This document shows positions 1-6,725 of a stretch of DNA of 9,749 bases, in pieces. Location of the stretch: the NCBI GenBank assembly GCA_934692455.1, contig CAKUTY010000040.1, positions 1-9,749 of the forward strand, written 5' to 3'. Position 1 is the first letter of the stretch, and every line of letters starts with the position of its first letter. The notes beneath the pieces are model-generated. The model ran no database searches and was not told the origin of the DNA. It worked only from the letters and a program-made list of their open reading frames with translations. The position numbers and the translations under genes were made by a program. This DNA is from an uncultured Erysipelotrichaceae bacterium. GTDB lineage: Bacteria; Bacillota_I; Bacilli_A; Erysipelotrichales; Erysipelotrichaceae.

Positions 1-3000
1 GGTAAGAACCACCACCTGCAACAACAACAGTTGTCACCGTTGTAATAAGAGCAACCTTACCAACACTTGATTTCTTAGGAGTTTCAACCTTAGGCTCAAC
101 ACTTTGTAAAGAAGAATAAGCATTATTTAACTCCTCAATCGCATTAGCTATTTCCTCAGGACTTGCCTTCTCATCTTCCATAATTGCCTTAGCCTTTTCT
201 ATAGCATTCAATAGTACTTTATAAGAAGCTTCTGAATACTTTTCTGAATCAAGTTCTTCAAATTCAACTAATGAAGCTTGAAGATTTGACTTATCAACCT
301 TCAAGTTTGAAATTGCCTCATTCAACTTATCTAAAACAGCCTTAATCTCTTCCTTAGAAGAATTCTTATTATTCAACACTTTCTCAGCATTCTCAAAAGC
401 ATCTAAATAATTGTCATACGATTCTTTTGTATAAGCTTTTTCATAAGACTTATACTCGCTCTTGTTAACAACTTCCTTCAAATCATTTAATAGACTTGAA
501 GTAGTTGAACCACCATTACCAACATAACTGTTATTATTGTTGTTGCTATTAGTAGTAATAGTTGAATCAGCACTAGGAGTAGGATTATTTACTTCAGCCT
601 TCGCAATAACATTAACACTAACATCTACATCTAACGTATTGTAGTTAACACTATCCTTAGGAGTAAACACAGCCTTATATGTATGAACACCCAAATCTTT
701 ACACTCATAATTTGGATTCTTCCACTTATATCCTTCTGGTAAACCTAAATTGCTTAAAGTCTTACCCTGTTCAATAGCTAAAGTACTTAAAGTCTTTAAT
801 ACAGGATTAGCCTTAGAAATAGTAAATTCAACAGGATCTGATGTTAAACCAGTATAGTTTTCATTACCAATTACTTCAGCCTTTACATAGTATGTACCAG
901 CGTTAGTTGGAACAGTACTTGTATAAGCACCATCTTTACTTTCGCTATATGTATACTTTACAGTTCCAAATGTTGATGAGGCACTTGGTTTATTAGCAGT
1001 TTCACCATAAGTCCAACCATTAATAGTTAATTCATTAGTCCAAGTATTATCAGCTTGAGAGATAGTAAATTCTTTTGTATTAGAAGCACTACTATAATTA
1101 GTATCTTCTTCTATTTTTACTACTACTCTATACTTACCAACACTAGTTGGAGCTTTTGTTAAATCACTCCACTTATTATCTTTGTATTCTTGATAATTAA
1201 TACTTACTGAACCAGTACTTCCACTTGTTTGATATGTTGGTTCATCTACTTTGTTACCATCATATGTTTTATCAAGATTAGATGTAATAGTTACTTCACT
1301 GCTTGCTTTTGCGATGGTGAATATAACAGGATCTGAAGTTAAACTAGTATAGTTTGAAGTACCCTCTACTGTAGCCTTTACATAATATGTACCAGCGTTA
1401 GTTGGAACAGTACTTGTATAAGTACCATCCTTACTTTCGCTATATGTATACTCAATAGTTCCAAATGTTGATGAAGCACTTGGAGTATTAGGGTTTTGAC
1501 CATAAGTCCAACCTTTAATAGCTAACTCTTTTTCCCATGCATTTACATGTGTTACAGTTCCATCTTCGTTAATTATGATAGTATATTCGCTTATTTTACC
1601 TTCGGAATTTTCATGAGTTACTGTATGTGTTCCTGATGGCAAATATAACCAAATATCATTTGTTCCTGGTTGAGCTGGGAAATTATAATCATTACCATCA
1701 ACTTTTAAAGATTTTACATCATTATTTTCAAGCGTTATGTAAGCTTTATAAACTGTTTGGCCAGCGGAATTCTTAATTTCGTTATCCTCAATATAACCTT
1801 TGACAAAACCTCCATTAATCTCAGTTTCTACATTAATACTATTTTGGATATTTCCACCATTTATTATTACCTTACTACCTTTGTAATTACTTCCAATTTT
1901 GCTGCCTTTAATAATACCACCATTAATAGTAATTTCGCTTGGATTTGAATCGGAATAACTACCAATGCCAATGCCATTATCACTTGAAGCATCGATTATT
2001 CCACCATTTATATAAATATTTTTGGTATATGCATCACTATATCCTGGTGAACCAAGTCCAGGTCCATTACGGCCATGAAGTGTTAATTCTCCTACTGGTT
2101 CTCCGCTATCAATAGTTAAACTTCCATTTTCTGCTACATTCATAAATTGGATAGCCGCTGGATCACCATCGTGAACACCTAATTTATTTTTGCCTTTTAT
2201 AATTAGTGTCAAATTAGCATCACTCGCCACATCAATACAAGGAACACCATTTAAATTAATAGAAATATTATCTAGTGTTAGACTTCCATTAAAGTTATTT
2301 GCTATTACAACTCGATCACTTGTATCAGTTATTCCTGGTGGATGTTTTAATACATAATTTCCGCCTTTAACAAAAGTCAAAACACCATTTTGATATGTAT
2401 AATCAACACCTTTTGTGCCACCTTCAACAACAAATTGATCCCTTCTTGCTTCTGGAAGAACAACATTAACATCATTAGTTGGTGTTCCTGAAATGGTAAA
2501 ACCAGTTTGAGTAACATCTTTTACGTTTAACCCATTCAAGCCTTGAATAGTATTTGTATAACCATCTGGAAGATAATATCCGTCTGCAACAGCTACTGTA
2601 ATATCAGTAATTGTACTTCCTTGTGCAACACCTTGAACACCATTAGTGACAGTCAACCCCTCACCTGCAGTAATGTTTACATCATAGCCTTGTTCCTCGG
2701 TTGCTAATGTAGCATAGGTTTTTCTTTTACCATAATCCGTATATTCAAGCCATACTTTACAATTCGCAAAAGTATCCACTCCCATATCAGTTGCAGAAAC
2801 TTCTTTTTGCATTATGATTTGTTTCGCATTTGCAACATCTTTATTTTGTACGACTAAATATATGCCAGCCCAAACACCTGATAAAGTAACTTTGCTCTTA
2901 TCATAAGAAACTAATGCTGATACTTTACGATCCATTCCATATCGCAATGTAAATGCGTCATTAGTTGATAAAGTTCCACCCCCCGATGTTGCTGCTGATG

Positions 3001-3771
3001 CAGTAGATGCAAAGATGACAGATGACATATCCAGTTCAAAAGCAGGCACCAGTGCCCTTTCTTCGATGGCAAGGTTACAGTCCACATATGCGTCTCCTGT
3101 ATGCAGCACATAGTGCAAGTTTTCGACTGCGTACGGTGCACGGAGCCAAAAAAACTGTTTCCCCAGTAACTCTTATCAATACGAAGACCATCGTTTAAAC
3201 TATCCTTATCCTGGCTGTTTGTTCCTACTGTGATATACTGATCGTCATCAATATCTCCATACGCAAGATATAATTTATCGATTGTTGGATATACAGTATC
3301 GTTTTTTAAATCGTATGTATTAATGGCTGTATCATTCATCAATTTTTGTTCTGCAACTGTGAAATATGAAGTTTCCAATCCTTTTAGAGTATTTCTAATA
3401 TCACTTGCCCCATAATGGTTTGAATAAACTTGTTGACCATTATAATCTTTTTCATTTGTGTCTTGATTAAAGACCACATTTGTTTCTAATGGACTTGCCG
3501 CAAACAACGTTAGATTTCCATTCTGGCTTCCTGCAATCCACCATTGTTGACCGTTGTTGCCAAAATAAACCTTTGCAGGATTTTTGCCATTAGTATCATC
3601 TGTATCAAATGATTTTAATTGATCAACAGTCGCAAACTGTTCAACTGGTATTGTTGTCTCTTCTGCGACAACTGTTTCAGTGAATTGTGGAAACATAGAA
3701 AACATAATCATTAAAGCTAGTAATGATTTATAAGTTTTCTTACATAATAACTTAATATTCACCTCTATCAT
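1..3771 (-). CDS. Large secreted, membrane-anchored surface protein, one -1 frameshift, C-terminus off window
   Basis: After joining the two frames at 3148 the product is at least 1257 residues. It has a signal peptide (residues 1-36, cleavage after VVA). A DUF6273-like domain (about 45-258) includes WWIAG, FWLRAPY and a closing LVPAFELDMSSV. A beta-rich region follows to about 450. Residues about 460-660 form a parallel beta-helix-like stretch with recurring INGG turns, resembling Cthe_2159-type carbohydrate-binding domains. Next come two copies of a 78-residue beta repeat flanking a YDG/MBG-like unit, an Asn/Ser-rich linker, two FIVAR-like helical repeats (about 1095-1222) and a hydrophobic segment from 1240 to the edge. 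No LPxTG motif is visible before that segment, so a transmembrane anchor is likelier than sortase attachment. I checked the downstream frame codon by codon from 3148 to the edge: no stops. The upstream frame alone gives only 286 residues, ending at 2911. Substrate unknown; adhesion or glycan binding is a guess. Confidence 0.8.
809..1042 (-). repeat. Surface-protein beta repeat, copy 2 (78 residues)
   Basis: This encodes residues about 911-988, from WTNELTINGWTYG to VEFTISKA, and has exactly the same 234-bp length as copy 1. The copies are 495 bp apart start to start. They are separated by an 87-codon unit (1043-1303) that begins with a KTYDGN motif typical of YDG/MBG modules, so the arrangement is A-B-A'. 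Confidence 0.9.
1304..1537 (-). repeat. Surface-protein beta repeat, copy 1 (78 residues)
   Basis: This encodes residues about 746-823, from WEKELAIKGWTYG to VIFTIAKA. It aligns without gaps to the copy at 809-1042. The core (PSASSTFGT, YTYSESKDG, YTSTVPTNAGTYYVKA, SDPV) is identical or nearly so at protein and DNA level. The fold is probably an Ig-like or MBG-like stalk module. Near-identity of the two copies suggests recent duplication or gene conversion. Confidence 0.9.
2979..3180 (-). other. GC-rich segment inside the DUF6273-like domain
   Basis: G+C counted per 60-base line is 27, 29 and 27 of 60 for 3001-3180, against 18 of 60 for 2881-2940 and 19 of 60 for 3241-3300. The segment codes for the C-terminal half of the DUF6273-like domain. 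It is bounded by a T7 run (3148-3154) and a G6 run (2979-2984), both read on the coding strand. The composition suggests a module acquired by recombination, though strong local codon constraint could also explain it. Confidence 0.5.
3148..3154 (-). other. T7 tract at the frameshift point, in-phase T TTT TTT heptamer
   Basis: On the minus strand the reading is AGT TTT TTT GGC, giving NSFFGS and then unrelated sequence to a stop at 2911. Re-reading one T gives TTT TTT TGG CTC CGT, i.e. FFWLRAP, which restores the conserved WLR[SA]P block of the DUF6273-like domain and stays open for 1049 codons. The tract fits the X XXY YYZ slippery pattern in the right phase. It could equally be a one-base deletion, a phase-variable tract, a transcriptional slippage site or a sequencing error. 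Confidence 0.8.
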
Positions 3772-3778
3772 CCCCCTT
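3772..3778 (-). promoter_or_regulatory. Ribosome binding site AAGGGGG favouring a GTG start at 3762
   Basis: AAGGGGG abuts the ATG at 3771 with no spacer, which is too close for efficient initiation there. The in-frame GTG at 3762-3760 sits 9 bases after the site and still leaves a full signal peptide beginning NIKLLCKKTYKS. The mature protein is the same either way. Confidence 0.55.
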
Positions 3779-3785
3779 ATTTTTC

Positions 3786-3815
3786 TTTATAAAATCTATT
3801 AAATAGACATGACAA
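3786..3815 (-). promoter_or_regulatory. Candidate promoter for the surface protein gene
   Basis: On the minus strand TTGTCA (3815-3810) and TATAAA (3791-3786) are separated by 18 bases; each matches its consensus at five of six positions. Transcription would begin near 3779, leaving a very short leader. An alternative farther upstream is TTGACT (3867-3862), with TATAAT (3847-3842) at a short 14-base spacing or AATAAA at 17 bases. That start would put the inverted repeat at 3801-3826 in the leader RNA. Confidence 0.45.
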
Positions 3816-3826
3816 AAAGTCTATTT
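3795..3826. promoter_or_regulatory. Overlapping inverted repeats (AATAGA motif), putative operator or leader hairpin
   Basis: TCTATTAAATAGA (3795-3807) is a 6-bp inverted repeat around one base. AAATAGAC (3801-3808) and GTCTATTT (3819-3826) form a perfect 8-bp inverted repeat with a 10-base loop. Another AATAGA lies at 3871-3876. The repeats sit within the -10/-35 spacer and across the -35 of the candidate surface-gene promoter, as expected of a repressor operator. If the upstream promoter is used, the larger repeat could form an RNA hairpin instead. Confidence 0.45.
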
Positions 3827-3884
3827 TGTTTGTTAACATTTATTATATATCATGTAAAAATAGTCAATTCAATAGATATGTATT

Positions 3885-3914
3885 AAACAGGAATTTTTAT
3901 GTACCAAACGGAAA
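3885..3914 (+). promoter_or_regulatory. Direct repeat with 21-bp period, candidate LytTR binding site
   Basis: AAACAGGAAT (3885-3894) and AAACGGAAAT (3906-3915) match at 8 of 10 positions and begin exactly 21 bp apart. LytTR regulators such as AgrA and ComE bind two roughly 9-bp direct repeats about two helical turns apart, often beginning with ACAG-like bases. The second half-site ends 21 bases before the TATAAT of the LytTR gene, where an activator could replace the poor -35. Autoregulation is inferred. Confidence 0.45.
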
Positions 3915-3935
3915 TCATAACGCTTACATCTAAGG

Positions 3936-3941
3936 TATAAT
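3936..3941 (+). promoter_or_regulatory. -10 box TATAAT of the LytTR regulator gene
   Basis: A perfect TATAAT; no good -35 hexamer lies 16-18 bases upstream. The expected transcription start, near 3948, falls after the ATG at 3944. That rules out 3944 as the start and leaves the ATG at 3962, served by AAGGAGA at 3949-3955, six bases away. Confidence 0.65.
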
Positions 3942-3961
3942 CAATGTTAAGGAGACTTATT

Positions 3962-4762
3962 ATGCTACAAAAAGAATTAGAAAATTTATTAATAGAAAAA
4001 TGTAGTCTGGTGTTCCATTCATACTTTGATAGAGACATGAAAACACTAATTAGCTTATTACATAAAGACTTTGTATGGATTGGCTCATATGACTTTCAAT
4101 ATACTGAAGGAATTGATGAATTTATAAAAATAACAAAGGATGAACAAAACGAAGACAAGGCAGATGTATATGATGAAACATATCAAATACTAACGCACAC
4201 AAACGACACATATGTTGTATATGGACGTTTTAGTGCTTCGGCATTAAAAGACAACAACACCTTCCTATTCACTAAACAAAGAGCTACTTATGTTTGGAAA
4301 TATATTAACGATGAATTTAAGTTACTACACTTAAATGCTACTATGGCAAGAGATGTTCCACTGGAACAAGATTTACCATCCAACAACCTTAAAAGCAAAT
4401 GGTACGACTATATGCTATATGCCGATAATAAACTCTTCAACAAAAGTAATCGAATACTATTAAAGGACATGCAAGGTTCTCTACATTATCTATTACCAGA
4501 AGAAATAATCTATATTAATATTGAACATAGAACCGCAACCATCCATACAGCTTCACAAGTTGCTTTCGATATAAACAAACAATTAGTCGAATTAATGGAA
4601 ATGTTACCTTCTATGGTTCAATGTCATAAAAGTTGCTTAGTAAATCCTAAATATATCACTAAAGTTGAAAGATATAAGGTTACCTTACTAAACAACGAAG
4701 AACTTCCAATTGGAAAATCTAGATACGATGAATTTAAAAACAGTCTAAAAAGAAGTGATTAA
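3962..4762 (+). CDS. NTF2/SnoaL-like domain fused to LytTR DNA-binding domain, transcriptional regulator
   Basis: A 266-residue cytoplasmic protein without signal peptide or membrane segment. Residues 1 to about 130 look like a DUF4440/SnoaL (NTF2-like) cone: helical start, DFVWIGS, then strands around TYVVYGRFSA and ATYVWKYINDEFKLLHLNAT. Residues about 165-265 are a LytTR domain, seen in the strand pattern EIIYINIEHRTATIHT, the HKSCLVNPKYI block and LPIGKSRYDEFK near the end. There is no receiver domain, so it is a one-component regulator in which the NTF2-like pocket may bind a small ligand (inference). I prefer the start at 3962 over an in-frame ATG at 3944. It is divergent from the surface protein gene and its spacer holds a LytTR-like direct repeat, so it probably controls itself and possibly that gene. 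Its stop lies one base from the original msrAB stop on the other strand. Confidence 0.85.
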   Translation: MLQKELENLLIEKCSLVFHSYFDRDMKTLISLLHKDFVWIGSYDFQYTEGIDEFIKITKDEQNEDKADVYDETYQILTHTNDTYVVYGRFSASALKDNNTFLFTKQRATYVWKYINDEFKLLHLNATMARDVPLEQDLPSNNLKSKWYDYMLYADNKLFNKSNRILLKDMQGSLHYLLPEEIIYINIEHRTATIHTASQVAFDINKQLVELMEMLPSMVQCHKSCLVNPKYITKVERYKVTLLNNEELPIGKSRYDEFKNSLKRSD

Positions 4763-4771
4763 CTCACTTCT
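4751..4771 (-). terminator. Rho-independent terminator of the redox operon
   Basis: AGAAGTGA (4751-4758) and TCACTTCT (4764-4771) form a perfect 8-bp stem with a 5-base loop. Read on the minus strand the stem is followed by TTTTTAGAC, a usable U-tract; on the plus strand it is followed by CATTG, so it serves mainly the minus-strand operon. The original TGA stop of msrAB (4764-4766) lies in the first arm and the LytTR gene stop in the other arm and loop. Confidence 0.7.
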
Positions 4772-4889
4772 CATTGAATATATCAAGCAGATAGCCATAG
4801 CCCTCTTGTTCCATCTTTGCATAAGGAATAAAACGAAGGGCAGCACTATTAATACAGTACCTAGTACCATTTGGAGATTCTAGATCTCC
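4764..4889 (-). pseudogene. Lost C-terminus of MsrB, in frame beyond the TAA
   Basis: The 41 sense codons after the TAA read GDLESPNGTRYCINSAALRF and continue IPYAKMEQEGYGYLLDIFNEK before TGA. This is a complete, undegraded MsrB ending that includes the catalytic Cys. A single T-to-A change (TAA to AAA, Lys) would restore a 356-residue enzyme. The absence of other damage suggests that the stop is recent, polymorphic, or a sequence error. Confidence 0.85.
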
Positions 4890-5834
4890 TTAAAAGACAT
4901 GGACCAAATGACTATCACCTGATCTGCTTCTAACTTCAACTCTTCTCATACCATAACTATTATCTTCTTTCTTAATAATAGATGGTTCCTCAATAGGTTT
5001 AGAGAAGGCTGGCCAACCACATCCACTCTCAAACTTATCACTAGATGAGAATAATGGTTCACCAGTTACTACATCAACATAGATACCTTTTTCAAAATGA
5101 TCATAGAATTCATTAAGGAAAGGCTTCTCAGTACCATTTTCTTGAGTTACACGATACTGTTCATCATTAAGCTTATCCCTAATAAGATCTGTTGCAGGCT
5201 TCTTATAATCACCTGGATCAATCCTTAATTTAGAAAACAACTCAATTTCTTTTCTTGGAATATGACAATAGCCATTAGGATTCTTCTGTAAATAGTTTTG
5301 ATGATACTCCTCTGCCTCTATAAAATTAACCAAAGGCTCAACCTCAACCACAAAATCCTTATACCTACTTCTTTCGATATCCACAATACGTTTAACTACT
5401 TCCTTAGTCTTATCATTTGTATAATAGATACCCGTTTGATACTGACTACCAATATCATTACCCTGTCTATTTCTAATAGTTGGATCTATTACATAGAAAT
5501 AAGCTAACAATATCGCATCTAAGCTAATCTTATCAGGATCATACTCAACTCTAACTGTTTCCTTAAAACCAGTATCACCTTTTAAGATTCTTTTATAATT
5601 AGCTAGACTCTCATCAATTCCATTGGCATAACCACTAGTAGCACTGATGACCCCTTCCATCGATTCCATCAACAACTCAAGACCCCAGAAACAGCCACCA
5701 GCCAAATAAATTACATTCTCAGTTGTATCTTCATACACACTGTCTTCATACAAATATTCTTTTTTCATCTTCTTTTCCTTACATGCACTTATTGTTACTA
5801 ACAATATTACAATTAATAGTATTTTAGTTTTCAT
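4890..5834 (-). CDS. msrAB: Lipoprotein peptide-methionine sulfoxide reductase MsrA-MsrB, MsrB truncated by a stop
   Basis: Repairs methionine sulfoxide in exported proteins: MsrA acts on the S isomer, MsrB on the R isomer. The 314-residue product starts with a lipoprotein signal (lipobox ISAC, Cys18). MsrA covers about 40-200, with catalytic GGCFWG (Cys48) and a likely resolving Cys in GYCHIP. MsrB runs from about 205 with SGCGWPAF, whose Cys272 is the probable resolving Cys. The frame ends at TAA (4892-4890) right after HLVHVF, where family members have HLGHVF. Past this TAA the same frame continues to a natural TGA at 4764 and contains the RYCINSAALRF block with catalytic Cys327, exactly 55 residues after Cys272, as in Neisseria MsrB. 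As read, MsrA should work and MsrB should not. It is last in the operon, 36 bases after the TlpA-like gene, with a weak AGAAAG ribosome site. Confidence 0.9.
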   Translation of the reverse strand: MKTKILLIVILLVTISACKEKKMKKEYLYEDSVYEDTTENVIYLAGGCFWGLELLMESMEGVISATSGYANGIDESLANYKRILKGDTGFKETVRVEYDPDKISLDAILLAYFYVIDPTIRNRQGNDIGSQYQTGIYYTNDKTKEVVKRIVDIERSRYKDFVVEVEPLVNFIEAEEYHQNYLQKNPNGYCHIPRKEIELFSKLRIDPGDYKKPATDLIRDKLNDEQYRVTQENGTEKPFLNEFYDHFEKGIYVDVVTGEPLFSSSDKFESGCGWPAFSKPIEEPSIIKKEDNSYGMRRVEVRSRSGDSHLVHVF

Positions 5835-5870
5835 AATATAAACTTTCTAGGTAAAAGAAGAATTTAATTA

Positions 5871-6725
5871 TTACTTACTTAAAGCTTCTTGAATATACTT
5901 ATCTAACAATTCCTTTTGAGCATCTTCCATAAGAGCACCTAAGATTGGCTCACCAACAATGTTACCTTGGGAATCAATAACGTAAGTAATAGGATATGCG
6001 AAGATGTTTTCAGTGAACTTACCTGCTGCGCTATCCTTTGCGAAATAAAAGTTTCTATAAGTGACACCCTTAGCAGCTAATAAATCCTTCGCTTCCTTAA
6101 TATCTTCTTCCTTACCATCTAACAACGTAGTATTAACACCAACTAACTCCCCGCCCATTTCTTTATATTCTTTATTTAATTTTTCTAAATCGGCAAGTTC
6201 TGCAACACATCCTGTACAACCAGTAAACCAATAATTAACTACAGTAAACTTATTATTCTTAAATACTTCCTTACTATCTACATCATTGCCATCTAAGTCT
6301 TTACCAGTAAATGAAGGATAAGCTTCCATTTCTTCCATATTCATACTAGAATCATTTGCCTTAGCTGAAAGATCTGGATACTTATTTTCAAGCTCTGTTA
6401 ATTCAGCCTCAATATCCTTAATCTTTTGAGCTTGATTCTTAATATAACCATAATCATCTTCTGATAATTCATCCTTAATGATTTCAACCATCTCTAATAA
6501 GAAATCACCATAATTCTTACCATCTTCAATCATAGACATCTTATCACTTGCCATGAAAACCTTTTCCCATAACTCAGTATCCTTACCTAGGATTTCATTC
6601 TCTTCAGCCATCAATTCCTTATATCTAGCTAAAGCCTGAGCCTCTAGATTATCATCCTTCTTACAAGCCACAAGACCTACCAACATTAATACCGTTAATA
6701 AGCTTACTAATAATTTTTTAATCAT
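5871..6725 (-). CDS. TlpA-like thioredoxin-fold lipoprotein
   Basis: A 284-residue lipoprotein (lipobox GLVAC, Cys21), so it acts on the outer face of the membrane. Residues about 25-125 are charged and helical, rich in Glu and Lys, an extra segment ahead of the thioredoxin fold. From about 135 there is a TlpA/AhpC-type fold: PSFTGKDLDGN, then NYWFTGCTGC with redox Cys170 and Cys173, then the cis-Pro region FAYPITYVIDSQGNIVG. The CTGC pair lacks the usual Pro of WCxPC. It is expected to carry electrons from the Fe-S membrane protein to MsrAB, the role of Etrx lipoproteins in the pneumococcal ccdA-etrx-msrAB locus. Its start overlaps the Fe-S gene by 8 bases, and AGAAGG lies 8 bases upstream. 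Confidence is high for fold and location, moderate for partner. Confidence 0.9.
   Translation of the reverse strand: MIKKLLVSLLTVLMLVGLVACKKDDNLEAQALARYKELMAEENEILGKDTELWEKVFMASDKMSMIEDGKNYGDFLLEMVEIIKDELSEDDYGYIKNQAQKIKDIEAELTELENKYPDLSAKANDSSMNMEEMEAYPSFTGKDLDGNDVDSKEVFKNNKFTVVNYWFTGCTGCVAELADLEKLNKEYKEMGGELVGVNTTLLDGKEEDIKEAKDLLAAKGVTYRNFYFAKDSAAGKFTENIFAYPITYVIDSQGNIVGEPILGALMEDAQKELLDKYIQEALSK

Noticed and set aside
1..64. LPxTG sortase signal at the surface protein C-terminus
   Set aside because: The residues before the hydrophobic segment read VETPKKSSVGKVA, with no LPxTG-like motif; the remainder is outside the window.
1757..1948. 63-codon plus-strand ORF
   Set aside because: It lies antisense within the verified frame of the surface gene (beta-helix region), has no good ribosome site, and its composition is that of a shadow frame.
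3944..3961. Upstream ATG as start of the LytTR regulator
   Set aside because: It lies between the TATAAT and the expected transcription start, and the AAGGAGA site lies after it. ATG at 3962 is correctly spaced.
4890..4892. Stop-codon reassignment or recoding as explanation of the TAA in msrAB
   Set aside because: TAA also ends other genes here (the LytTR gene, the Fe-S gene and the small CxxC gene) at natural positions. There is no recoding structure, and a single substitution explains it.
5298..5507. 69-codon plus-strand ORF
   Set aside because: It is antisense to the well-conserved MsrA domain; no ribosome site and no recognisable motif.
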